From: Agromyces sp. H66
GTDB lineage: Bacteria; Actinomycetota; Actinomycetes; Actinomycetales; Microbacteriaceae
NCBI RefSeq assembly: GCF_004959775.1
Contig: NZ_SJZG01000003.1
Coordinates: forward strand, 310,001 to 374,000
Direction of reading: 5' to 3'
Length of the DNA: 64,000 nt
Shown here: piece after piece, positions 34,373 through 41,984 of the stretch
How positions within the stretch are numbered: the first letter of the stretch is position 1
Layout: each line of letters begins with the position of its first letter
Notes under the pieces: model-generated
The model's input: only the letters and a program-made list of their open reading frames with translations
What the model was told of the DNA's origin: nothing
Databases searched by the model: none
Translations under genes and position numbers: made by a program

Positions 34373-35026
34373 TCAGCGCCTGCCCCCCGTGATCTGCACG
34401 GCACGGCCCCAGCACCCGGCGTCCTGCCAGCGATAGTCGTCGCCCGTGCCGGCGTCCCCCTCGAGGGCGAGCTGCCACGCGGCGACCTCGTCTGGCGTGA
34501 GGTCGGCCGGCATCGCGGGGAACCGGTTCGACGTGTCGGGGCCGGGGTTCCACCACTCCCAGTACAGGTACTCCTGCCCTGCGCGGGCCATGCAGTCGCG
34601 CACGACCTGCTGGAACGCGAGCCAACGCTGCTTCTCCTCGGGCGTCGGCCCCATGACGGGCGCCCCCGACTCGGCGTCGATGTCGTCGGATGCCTCGTGG
34701 TCGGAGTCGGGCGATGACGGCGGGCTCGGCGACGGCGGGCTCGACGGCCCCGTCGTCGGAGTGGGGGCGACCGACGCCTCCGGCGCATCGGGGAGCGGCG
34801 CCCCGTCGGCGACCGCCTGCTCCGCATCGTCGACCGGAGCGCCCGGAGCCTGCCCGCCCGACTCGCCGGCGCCGACGTCGTAGGCCTCGTGGTCAGTGGT
34901 CACCGGGGTGCGGTACCGGGCGTCGTAGAAGACCGGGGCGCCCGTCGTCGCGGCCGCGGCGCCGACGAAGATGGCCGCCACGAGTGTCGCCGTGACCCCG
35001 AGGCCGAGCAGGAGGACCTTTCGCAT
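34373..35026 (-). CDS. Exported or membrane-anchored protein of unknown function
   Basis: A 217-residue protein with a hydrophobic N-terminus (residues 1-25), a Thr/Asp region, a Pro/Ser linker (PTPTTGPSSPPSPSPPSSPD, about residues 90-110) and a C-terminal domain of about 80 residues with DCMARAGQEYLYWEWWNPGP and a second Cys in DAGCWGR, probably a disulfide. I do not recognise the family. ATG 35026 has GGAGGAG upstream and is preferred to the earlier start at 35059. Confidence 0.65.
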   Translation of the reverse strand: MRKVLLLGLGVTATLVAAIFVGAAAATTGAPVFYDARYRTPVTTDHEAYDVGAGESGGQAPGAPVDDAEQAVADGAPLPDAPEASVAPTPTTGPSSPPSPSPPSSPDSDHEASDDIDAESGAPVMGPTPEEKQRWLAFQQVVRDCMARAGQEYLYWEWWNPGPDTSNRFPAMPADLTPDEVAAWQLALEGDAGTGDDYRWQDAGCWGRAVQITGGRR

Positions 35027-35134
35027 CGCGCCTCCTCCCCGCCACCCGTGACCGCCCACGGCCCGTGTGTGCCCGACATGTTATCCACGATCGATGCCCC
35101 TCGAAAGGGTCACGTCATGAGCGTGACGAAACCG

Positions 35135-36469
35135 TCACACGGGCGGCAACGAGGCATCCGTCGCCGGGCCGTCGCCGGGCGGCGTCTCGCCCGGCGTCGA
35201 CTCGGTCGGCGTGACCTCGCGGGCCGTATCGGCGGGTGGCTTCTGCGCTCGGCTGAGGAGCACGAACGGCGCGGCCACAGCCGCGATCACGCCGCTCCAG
35301 AGCATCGAGGCACCGTAGCCGCCGAGATCCGCCGAGCGTCCGAGGATCGGCTGGAAGACGGCGCCCCCCGCGCTGCCGAGCAGCGAGTCGAACGAGAGCA
35401 CGGTGGCCCGCTGCTTCGACGGGATCATGTCGTTGAGGTACGCCCGGTGCACCGGGTCGTCGATCGACGACGCGATGCCCCACGCGGCGACGAGCGCGAT
35501 CGCGACCCAGAAGTTCGTCGTGAAGGCGAGCGCCACGAGCACGATGGCGCTCGACACCGTGGCGAGCAGGATGGCCGACGTGCGCTTCTTGAACAGTCGG
35601 CGCACGTACGGCGCGAGGAGTCCGCCCACGATGCCCGCGCCCGAGAGGAGGGCTGCCGCGAGCCCCGCGATCGAATACGCGCCCTCGTCGCCCCAGAGTT
35701 CGAGGAGATACGGCTGGAGCGCGTAGAAGACATAGAACCCGACGCCGGTGATGAACGGCGTGGTGAACATCAGCCAGCGCACCGGGGGGTTGCCGAGGCC
35801 GTAGCGGATCGACGCTCGCAGCACGTTGCCCGTGGCTTTGATCGGCCCGGCGCCGCGCTCGGGCGTGAACCCGAGATCGCGCATGAGCAGCCCGGCGACG
35901 ATGAGCATGAGCACCAGCACGCCGGCCCTGAGCAGGAACGGCACGCCGAGGTCGGTGAGCTGCGCCACGACGCCGCCGAGCACCGATCCGACGAGCATGG
36001 CGGCGCTCCCCACGATCATGGCGCGGCCGAACACGGCCTCGAGGCTCCCGCGGTACTCGGTCGCGTGCAGGGCGTCGACGAGCCACGCGTCGACGGCACC
36101 CGAGAAGAAGGTGAACCCGAGCCCCAGCAGGACCGAGACGATCGCCCACGCCCAGAACGGGGACTGCCACACCCACAGCAGCCAGTAGAGCACCGTGGTC
36201 ACGGCGAGGGTGATCGTGCCGAGCAGGTAGGAGGCGCGGCGGCCGAGGGTGTCGGCGACGACCCCCGTCGGGATCTCGAAGAGGAACATGCCGGCACTGA
36301 AGAACGCGTTGGCGGCGAACGCCTCGAGGTTGGTGAGCCCGGCGTCGAGGAGGAACAGCGTATTGATGCCCCAGATGAAGGACGCCGCGAGGGTATTGCC
36401 GAGCGTCAGCGTGTAGTAGACGGCCTGCACGCCCCGTGCGGTGGGGGCGCGTCGCGCTGCGGCGGTCAC
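35135..36469 (-). CDS. MFS transporter
   Basis: A 444-residue major facilitator with about 12 helices. Motif A appears as GVVADTLGRRASYLLG (about residues 69-84). LEAFAANAFFSAGMFLFEIPTG (the last 18 bases' worth quoted as FFSAGMFLFEIPTG) is typical of the drug/metabolite subgroup with that helix-2 pattern. Substrate unknown. The start is GTG 36469 without a strong ribosome site. It stands alone on the reverse strand, divergent from the holin-like gene. Confidence 0.85.
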   Translation of the reverse strand: MTAAARRAPTARGVQAVYYTLTLGNTLAASFIWGINTLFLLDAGLTNLEAFAANAFFSAGMFLFEIPTGVVADTLGRRASYLLGTITLAVTTVLYWLLWVWQSPFWAWAIVSVLLGLGFTFFSGAVDAWLVDALHATEYRGSLEAVFGRAMIVGSAAMLVGSVLGGVVAQLTDLGVPFLLRAGVLVLMLIVAGLLMRDLGFTPERGAGPIKATGNVLRASIRYGLGNPPVRWLMFTTPFITGVGFYVFYALQPYLLELWGDEGAYSIAGLAAALLSGAGIVGGLLAPYVRRLFKKRTSAILLATVSSAIVLVALAFTTNFWVAIALVAAWGIASSIDDPVHRAYLNDMIPSKQRATVLSFDSLLGSAGGAVFQPILGRSADLGGYGASMLWSGVIAAVAAPFVLLSRAQKPPADTAREVTPTESTPGETPPGDGPATDASLPPV

Positions 36470-36582
36470 GGAAGCCTCGAGCGGGTCACCCGATCATCTT
36501 GCTCCCGGCCACCGTCACTGGCAACGGATCCGGCCGATCCGCCCTCGTTGACCGCCCTCCGCACGGCCGATAGCCTCGCGTC

Positions 36583-36975
36583 ATGCTGCGCTTCCTGATC
36601 CGCATCCTCATCTCCCTCGTGACCGCGGCGCTCGGCCTGCTCATCGCGATGTGGATCCTGCCCGGCTTCCACATCGAGTGGGGCGGCTTCCTGGTGGCGA
36701 TCCTCGTGTTCACGGTCGCGCAGGCCGTGCTCGCCCCGTTCATCTTCAACATGGCGCGCAAGTACGCCTCCGCCATCCTCGGGGGCATCGGGCTCGTCTC
36801 CACGTTCGTCGCGCTCCTCATCGCATCGCTCTTCCCCAGCGGGATCCGCGTCGACGACGCCGTGACCTGGGTGCTCGCGACGCTCGTCGTGTGGATCATC
36901 ACGGCACTCGGCGCCTGGCTGCTGCCGCTCGTCTTCCTGAAGCGACGCGCCGGCGACCGCACGAGCGCGGCCTGA
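36583..36975 (+). CDS. Phage-holin-family (4-TM, superfamily IV) membrane protein
   Basis: A 130-residue protein with four hydrophobic helices separated by short loops, matching the Phage_holin_4_2-like pattern (WILPGFHIEWGGFLVAILVF at about residues 24-43). In actinobacterial chromosomes this family is a housekeeping membrane protein, not evidence for a prophage; no phage gene lies nearby. ATG 36583. A hairpin terminator follows the stop. Confidence 0.82.
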   Translation: MLRFLIRILISLVTAALGLLIAMWILPGFHIEWGGFLVAILVFTVAQAVLAPFIFNMARKYASAILGGIGLVSTFVALLIASLFPSGIRVDDAVTWVLATLVVWIITALGAWLLPLVFLKRRAGDRTSAA

Positions 36976-36981
36976 CGGCAC

Positions 36982-37011
36982 GGATGCCGCGGCGGCCCGC
37001 CTGCGGCATCC
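36982..37011 (+). terminator. Hairpin terminator
   Basis: Perfect 9-bp arms GGATGCCGC (36982-36990) and GCGGCATCC (37003-37011) with a 12-base loop, six bases after the stop of the holin-like gene. The stem is built from the window's over-represented GGATGCC word. Confidence 0.65.
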
Positions 37012-37179
37012 TCCCACTCGTCGTCGCGCCTCACGAACGCGGATCCTCCCGTCCGCAACCACGACGAGCGCGACTACCAGACCCCGCGGCGGCGGCGCAA
37101 CGCCTTGCCGTCGCCCGCCTCACCGAGTCGCATGGGGGTGACGGATCGAAACGCACCGGCACAAGACGGGAGGCCGACG

Positions 37180-37791
37180 ATGTCGACGAAGAACACGGAA
37201 GGCGGAGCACACCAGGGCGGTCATGAGGGGTCGGAACGCGAGTCGTCGCGGCACACCCTGAAGATGTACCTGCAGTTCGGGGCGATGATCCTGACCTCGA
37301 TGGTCGTCATGTACTTCGTGATGTTCGCCGGCTCATGGGAGTGGAGCCACATCCGGTTCAGCCAGAGCCGCGTGTTCATGGCGATCACGATGGGCGGCAC
37401 CATGGGACTGGTCATGCTGGCGTGGATGCTCGGCATGTACAGGAGCGTGAAGGGCAACATCGCGGTCATCGCGGCGAGCCTGCTCCTCATCGGGGGCGGA
37501 ATCGCCCTCGATCGCACCCAGGCGACCGTGGACGACGCGTCGTTCATGCGCGCGATGATCCCTCATCACTCCCTGGCGATCACGCGCTCCGAACGCTTCC
37601 AGAACGAGGACCTCCGGGTCTGCGAGCTCGCCGTCGAGATCAGCGAGGCTCAGCGGCGGGAGATCTCCGAGATGGAATGGCTCATCGACGACATCGCCGA
37701 GAACGGGGTCGCCGACACGGCCGAAGCGGCCGAGGCTCGGGCCGTTCCGTCGTTCGAGGAGCCGGCCGATCGGACGTGTCGCGAGGACTGA
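37180..37791 (+). CDS. Membrane protein with C-terminal DUF305 domain
   Basis: A 203-residue protein: a hydrophilic His/Gly/Ser-rich start (HQGGHEGSERESSRH), three hydrophobic helices (about residues 32-50, 62-85 and 90-112) rich in Met, and a DUF305 module with FMRAMIPHHSLAITRSER (about residues 121-138), the His pair that binds metal in other DUF305 proteins. A copper- or other metal-related role is inferred from the family and the Met/His content. ATG 37180 follows GGGAGG. The 204 bp before it hold a terminator and no other gene that I can see. Confidence 0.82.
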   Translation: MSTKNTEGGAHQGGHEGSERESSRHTLKMYLQFGAMILTSMVVMYFVMFAGSWEWSHIRFSQSRVFMAITMGGTMGLVMLAWMLGMYRSVKGNIAVIAASLLLIGGGIALDRTQATVDDASFMRAMIPHHSLAITRSERFQNEDLRVCELAVEISEAQRREISEMEWLIDDIAENGVADTAEAAEARAVPSFEEPADRTCRED

Positions 37792-37802
37792 CGGGCCGGA
37801 CG

Positions 37803-38177
37803 TCAGTCGAGCTCGCGCAGTACGGCGGTGCGCTCGCTCGGGGTGTCGCCCGTGTTCACCGTGCCCTGCGGCTCGATGAGGAGTGCCGACACCTCGCCGT
37901 CGGCGCGCGGGCAGTGCTCGACGCCGCGCGGCACGACGTAGACGTCGCCGGGGCCGAGCACGACGTCTCCTCCGTCTTCGTCGCGCTGCTGGATCACCAG
38001 CTCCCCCGAGAGCACCATGAACAGCTCGTCGGTCTCGGGATGGCTGTGCCACGTGAACTCGCCGAGCACCTTCACGACCTTCACGTCGTAGTCGTTGACG
38101 CTGACGAGCCGGCGCGGCTGCCAATGATCGGTGAACGAGTCGAGGGCTGTCTGCAGGTTCCGCACGTGGTTTGCCAT
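37803..38177 (-). CDS. Cupin domain protein
   Basis: A 124-residue single cupin barrel. Motif 1 is VLGEFTWHSHPETDELFMVL (about residues 38-57), carrying two His and one Glu for the metal, and motif 2 is LGPGDVYVVPRGVEHCPRA with the fourth ligand. Its chemistry is unknown. The ATG lies directly after GGAGG with no spacer, so either the message is leaderless or the start is slightly different. It is divergent from the arsR operon. Confidence 0.9.
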   Translation of the reverse strand: MANHVRNLQTALDSFTDHWQPRRLVSVNDYDVKVVKVLGEFTWHSHPETDELFMVLSGELVIQQRDEDGGDVVLGPGDVYVVPRGVEHCPRADGEVSALLIEPQGTVNTGDTPSERTAVLRELD

Positions 38178-38200
38178 CCTCCGATTGTGCCGTCTCGGGG

Positions 38201-38259
38201 TTGACGCGGCATCCGCTCGCTCGTATGTTTAAGCACATTATTAATTAAGGAGTTGCTTA
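38201..38259 (+). promoter_or_regulatory. Promoter and operator of the arsR operon
   Basis: TTGACG (38201-38206), a 17-bp spacer and TATGTT (38224-38229) form a good promoter. Directly after it come the arms TAAGCA (38230-38235) and TGCTTA (38254-38259), around an AT-rich core with TTAATTAA (38241-38248). This probably is the autoregulatory ArsR site. AAGGAG lies within it, ahead of ATG 38261. Confidence 0.78.
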
Positions 38260-38260
38260 C

Positions 38261-38596
38261 ATGGCAGGCGCGAACGACGAGCTCAGCCTCGTCTTCCATG
38301 CGCTCGCCGACCCGACCAGGCGCGCGATCCTCTCGCGCCTGCACAGCGGGCCGACGACGGTGGGCGAACTGGCCGAACCGTTCGCGATGAGCCGTCCCGC
38401 GATCTCGCAGCACCTCAGGGTGCTCGAGCGCGCCGGGCTCATCGAGCGCACCACCACGGCGCAGTGGCGCACGTGCACGCTGCGCACCGAGCCCCTGGAC
38501 GAGGCATCCGAATGGGTCGAGCGCCACCGCGGCGAGTGGAACGAGCGCTTCGACCTGCTCGACGAGCACCTCCGCCGGATGAAGGAGAGATCATGA
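38261..38596 (+). CDS. ArsR-family transcriptional regulator
   Basis: A 111-residue winged-helix ArsR protein: FHALADPTRRAILSRLHSGP (about residues 11-30) and the recognition helix PFAMSRPAISQHLRVLERAG. No Cys metal-binding box is seen, so it is the non-metal type usually paired with an SRPBCC protein. It overlaps the SRPBCC gene by four bases (ATGA at 38593-38596). It most likely represses its own three-gene operon through 38230-38259. Confidence 0.93.
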   Translation: MAGANDELSLVFHALADPTRRAILSRLHSGPTTVGELAEPFAMSRPAISQHLRVLERAGLIERTTTAQWRTCTLRTEPLDEASEWVERHRGEWNERFDLLDEHLRRMKERS

Positions 38597-39102
38597 CCGA
38601 GCAGCACATGCCGGTGACCGAGGCCGCGCAGTCGCGGACCGCGCCGCAGTTCACCATCACGCGCGTCTTCGACGCGCCCCGCGAGTTGGTCTGGCGGGCC
38701 TGGACCGAGCGTGCGGATGCCGCGAACTGGTGGCACCCTCGCGGCATCTCGATCAAGCCCGGCAGCGTCGCCCTCGACCTGCGCGTCGGCGGTCGCTACG
38801 CCTACACGATGGTCGACGACGCCGACGGCTCGGAGTACCCCACCGAAGGCGTCTACCGCGAGGTCGCCGAGCCCGAGCGGCTCGTGTTCACCTGGGCGTC
38901 GCCCGGCGACGACGACGCGACCGCGCCGGTCGTCACCGTGACCCTGCGCGAGCTCCCCGACGACCGCACCGAGATGCTGTTCCACCTGCTCGGCTGGGAT
39001 GGCCGGCCGGGCGACGAGAACGTCTACGACGGATGGGACTCCGCGTTCGACCTGCTCGCCGAGCATGTCGCGGAGCAGCGTCGGAACGGCGGTGCCCCAT
39101 GA
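38593..39102 (+). CDS. SRPBCC (AHSA1-like) domain protein
   Basis: A 169-residue START-like hydrophobic-ligand barrel: ITRVFDAPRELVWRAWTERA (about residues 22-41), NWWHPRG, GGRYAYTM, and the terminal helix GWDSAFDLLAEHVAE. It follows arsR and overlaps the DHFR-like gene, both by ATGA, so all three are translationally coupled. A diverged remnant of its last part occurs at 40254-40335. The ligand is unknown. Confidence 0.92.
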   Translation: MTEQHMPVTEAAQSRTAPQFTITRVFDAPRELVWRAWTERADAANWWHPRGISIKPGSVALDLRVGGRYAYTMVDDADGSEYPTEGVYREVAEPERLVFTWASPGDDDATAPVVTVTLRELPDDRTEMLFHLLGWDGRPGDENVYDGWDSAFDLLAEHVAEQRRNGGAP

Positions 39103-39680
39103 CGGGTCGCCTCATCGTCGAGCAGGTGATCACGGCCGACGGATACGCGGCCGAACCCGACGGCGGCATCGAGTTCTTCGAGGCCCTCGTGCGTCCCGGC
39201 GAGAACGGCGAGATCGACCTCAACGACGCCGAGCAACTCGACTACGTCTCGCAGGCCGACGCGATCCTCTTCGGCGCCACGACCTACCGCATGTTCGCCG
39301 ACTACTGGCCGGAGGTCGATCCCGAGGCCGAGCGGATCGCAGAGCCCATCAACCGACTGCCGAAGTTCGTGGTGTCGAACACGCTGGCGGAGGCTCCATG
39401 GGGACGTGGGCGGATCGAGATCCTCCGAGGCGAGGGTGCCGACGCGGCGGCTGCCCTGAAGCAGCGGTTCGACGCCGTCATCGTGTGGGGCAGCCTCACG
39501 CTCGCGGACGCGCTGCTCCGCGCCGGGCTCGTCGACGAGTTGCACCTGCGCATCGTGCCGGTGCTGATCGGCGACGGCCGCTCATTCACGCCCGCCGACG
39601 TCGGCGACCGCCGGCTGGAGCTCGACCACGTCGAGGCGCGGCCGGGCGGCGTCGTCAGCGTCCGCTACGTCGTGCGCTGA
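39099..39680 (+). CDS. Dihydrofolate-reductase-family (RibD C-terminal-like) protein
   Basis: A 193-residue NADPH-binding reductase-fold protein of the YyaP/RibD-C type: the start IVEQVITADGYAAEPDGGIE, ADAILFGATTYRMFADYWPE (about residues 51-70) and VIVWGSLTLADALLRAGLVD (about residues 127-146). The substrate is unknown; such genes often form units with arsR and SRPBCC genes as here. It has an internally deleted paralogue at 40332-40459. ATG 39099 overlaps the previous stop. Confidence 0.92.
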   Translation: MTGRLIVEQVITADGYAAEPDGGIEFFEALVRPGENGEIDLNDAEQLDYVSQADAILFGATTYRMFADYWPEVDPEAERIAEPINRLPKFVVSNTLAEAPWGRGRIEILRGEGADAAAALKQRFDAVIVWGSLTLADALLRAGLVDELHLRIVPVLIGDGRSFTPADVGDRRLELDHVEARPGGVVSVRYVVR

Positions 39681-39809
39681 GCGGGTGCGGTGCCGGATGC
39701 CTCCGCCGCGACCTCCGCTCACCACCCCGAGGCCGCGGGCCCTTCGTCCCGCGGTCCCCGCTCGAACGGGTGTCGACTGGGTGCGAGGTAGAAACGAGTG
39801 GAGGTCGAC

Positions 39810-40190
39810 ATGACCGGGTTCTGGGATCTGTTCTGGTGGTTCTTCTGGGTGTACGTCTTCGTGGCGTACCTGATGGTGCTGATCTCGATCTTCGTCGACG
39901 TCTTCCGCGACCACGGGCTGAACGGGTGGGCGAAGGCCGTGTGGGTCGTCGCGCTCGTCTTCTTCCCGTTCATCTCCGCGCTCGTGTACCTCATCGCGCG
40001 TGGGCGGGGGATGTCGGAGCGTTCGGGCCGAGAGGCTGGGCGCGTCCGGACGGCGCAGGACGACTACATCCGCGAGGTCGCGGGCGCGAGCCCGACCGAC
40101 GAGATCGCGAAGGCGAAGTCGCTGCTCGATGCCGGGACCATCAGCCAGGGCGAGTACGACCTCCTGAAGTCGAAGGCGCTCGCCCGCTGA
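39810..40190 (+). CDS. PLDc_N/SHOCT membrane protein
   Basis: A 126-residue protein: a first helix in FWDLFWWFFWVYVFVAYLMV, a second in WVVALVFFPFISALVYLIAR (the PLDc_N pair), then a hydrophilic linker and a SHOCT motif IAKAKSLLDAGTISQGEYDL near the end. SHOCT segments are short oligomerisation tails. I chose ATG 39810, seven bases after GGAGGT, instead of GTG 39798. It separates the intact and decayed copies of the DHFR-like gene. Confidence 0.82.
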   Translation: MTGFWDLFWWFFWVYVFVAYLMVLISIFVDVFRDHGLNGWAKAVWVVALVFFPFISALVYLIARGRGMSERSGREAGRVRTAQDDYIREVAGASPTDEIAKAKSLLDAGTISQGEYDLLKSKALAR

Positions 40191-40197
40191 CGTGGGC

Positions 40198-40226
40198 GGA
40201 TGCCGCGGCACCTCGCCGCGGCATCC
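40198..40226 (+). terminator. Perfect hairpin terminator
   Basis: 12-bp arms GGATGCCGCGGC (40198-40209) and its complement (40215-40226) with a five-base loop ACCTC, eight bases after the PLDc_N/SHOCT stop. Confidence 0.75.
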
Positions 40227-40253
40227 TTCGGTGCCGGCCATCCGATCACGACC

Positions 40254-40335
40254 CGGCGACGAGAGCGCCCACGACGGGTGGGACTCCGCGTTCGACCTGC
40301 TCGCCGAGCACCTCGCGAAGGACGTGGCGCCGTGA
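40254..40335 (+). pseudogene. Remnant of an SRPBCC gene, C-terminus only
   Basis: Bases 40254-40335 encode the end of a second SRPBCC protein (DGWDSAFDLLAEHLAKDVAP then TGA), about 80% identical in DNA to 39008-39102 by eye. Only the last helix survives; nothing upstream matches. Its stop overlaps the next remnant's GTG (GTGA), as in the intact operon, so this is a piece of the same operon layout. Confidence 0.85.
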
Positions 40336-40459
40336 CCAGCCGCGTCCTCGTCGAGCAGGTGGTCACCGCCGACGGGTACGCCGCCGACCCCGACGGCGGC
40401 CTCGACTTCTTCGAGGCGCGGCCGGCAGCGTCGTCAGCGTCCGCTACGTCGTGCGCTGC
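40332..40459 (+). pseudogene. Internally deleted DHFR-family gene
   Basis: GTG 40332 begins TSRVLVEQVVTADGYAADPD, the diverged N-terminus of the intact protein at 39099-39680. At TCGAGGC (40411-40417) it jumps to the C-terminal part: the same heptamer occurs in the intact gene at 39178-39184 and 39631-39637, so 453 nt (151 codons) are missing. A missing G right after (GCCGG for GCCGGG) then shifts the frame, and TGA has become TGC. From 40411 to about 40499 it is nearly identical to 39631-39716. Confidence 0.88.
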
Positions 40460-41904
40460 GCGGGTGCGGTGCCGGATGCCTCCGCCGCGACCTCCGGCTC
40501 GGCGGGACCGCGACGCTGGAACTCCGCCGACAGGAGCCGGTAGGAGCGGGTGCCGAACGCGATCAGGGCGAACGCCACCAGGACGAGCCCGCTGATCAGG
40601 AAGACGAGCGCGATTCCGCGCGCGTCGCCCTCGCCGAGCAGCCATCCCCACGTGGCACGCCCACCGGCGGTCTCCATGTACGGGATGATCCAGAACTCGG
40701 CGATCGGCGCGATGAGGAACGCGGTGATCGGTGCGGCCGCCGCCTCGAAGGCCTGTGCGAATCCGAAGACGCGCCCCTGACGTCGATAGGGCACGACCCT
40801 CTGGATGACGGTCTGCTCGGCCGCCTCCACCGCGGGGATGAGCAGCATGTAGACCCAGATGCCGATCGCGTACAGCGGCCACCACTCCCGGATCGTGAAC
40901 AGCGCACCGAGCACTCCCATGCCGATGACGACCAGGAGCAGGGTGCGGATCGGGTTGCGCCCCAGTCCCCATTTCGCGATCACGATGCCGCCGACGATGA
41001 ACCCCGTCGACGTGACGCCGAGCACGACACCCCACAGTTCGACGGGGAACAGCGTGAGGCCGTACGGGTCCATGAGCGCGACGTAGGCGCCGCCGATGAG
41101 GTTGTTGAACGTCGAGAAGATGATGAGCGCGAAGAGGCCCGGCGCGGCCCGGACCGCGGCGATGCTGCCGCGGAGGTCGACGGCCCCGGCCCGGTCGCCA
41201 TCGGCCACCGGGTGCGCCTCGGGGATGCGCACGAAGAGCAGGTGCGCGAGCGCGACGAGGGTCGCGACGATGGCGATGACGAGCGTCCAGCCCATGCCGA
41301 GCAGCCCGATCGCGAGGCCGCTGAACACGCTCGTGATGATGAACGCGATGCCCTGCACGGTGCCGACCATGCCGTTCGCGTTCGCGTGCCGGTCGACCGG
41401 CACGAGCAGCGTGACGGTCGTCGACAGCGCGATGTTGCGCATGTTCTCGACGACCGAGCCGAACAGGATGACGCCCGCGAACAGCCAGAACCACGGCCCG
41501 CCCAGGTCGACGAGCACGGACTCGGGCTGCATGAGGTACAGCAGGCCGCCCACGGCGAACGCGATGAGCGTGACGACGCTCGAGAGCACCATCACCCGGT
41601 GCTTGCGGTGCCGGTCGACGATGGTGCCGAACGCGATGCTGAAGACCGCGATGAGCAGCATGTACGCCCCGCCGATGATGCCGGTCGCGAGCACCGAGCG
41701 TGTCTCGAGGTACACCCAGAACGTCAGCGCGAACCAGAGGAAGCTGGTCGTGACGTTCGCGATCATGGTGTTGGCGAGCACGTGCAGGAACGTGCGCATG
41801 CCGTCGGGCGGCGGGTTCACGCCCGTCGTCGACTCGACCCCCGCCGCGTCAGAACCCCCCATGGATCCGGTCACCTTTGCGAGGGTAGCCACGGCGTCCG
41901 ACAT
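40444..41904 (-). CDS. MFS transporter
   Basis: A 486-residue major facilitator of about 12 helices (starting SFLWFALTFWVYLETRSVLA, with motif A-like FGTIVDRHRKHRVMVLSSVV), of the type often annotated as a macrolide-efflux-like exporter. ATG 41904 has GGAGG upstream; a shorter start at 41862 is possible. Its last 15 codons or so are antisense to the tail of the decayed DHFR-like remnant, and the same bases recur downstream of the intact DHFR gene (39660-39716). The current C-terminus therefore lies within the duplicated segment. Confidence 0.87.
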   Translation of the reverse strand: MSDAVATLAKVTGSMGGSDAAGVESTTGVNPPPDGMRTFLHVLANTMIANVTTSFLWFALTFWVYLETRSVLATGIIGGAYMLLIAVFSIAFGTIVDRHRKHRVMVLSSVVTLIAFAVGGLLYLMQPESVLVDLGGPWFWLFAGVILFGSVVENMRNIALSTTVTLLVPVDRHANANGMVGTVQGIAFIITSVFSGLAIGLLGMGWTLVIAIVATLVALAHLLFVRIPEAHPVADGDRAGAVDLRGSIAAVRAAPGLFALIIFSTFNNLIGGAYVALMDPYGLTLFPVELWGVVLGVTSTGFIVGGIVIAKWGLGRNPIRTLLLVVIGMGVLGALFTIREWWPLYAIGIWVYMLLIPAVEAAEQTVIQRVVPYRRQGRVFGFAQAFEAAAAPITAFLIAPIAEFWIIPYMETAGGRATWGWLLGEGDARGIALVFLISGLVLVAFALIAFGTRSYRLLSAEFQRRGPAEPEVAAEASGTAPAQRTT

Positions 41905-41984
41905 CCGGAAGACCTCCGCCTCGCGATGGATCGCCGAGACCCGTCGCACGGCCGGTCGGTCGGCCCGCGGGCTACCATCGAGCG

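Noticed and set aside
36583-36975. Prophage indicated by the holin-family gene
   Set aside because: No integrase, capsid, tail or lysin gene lies nearby, and this four-helix family is common as a chromosomal membrane protein.
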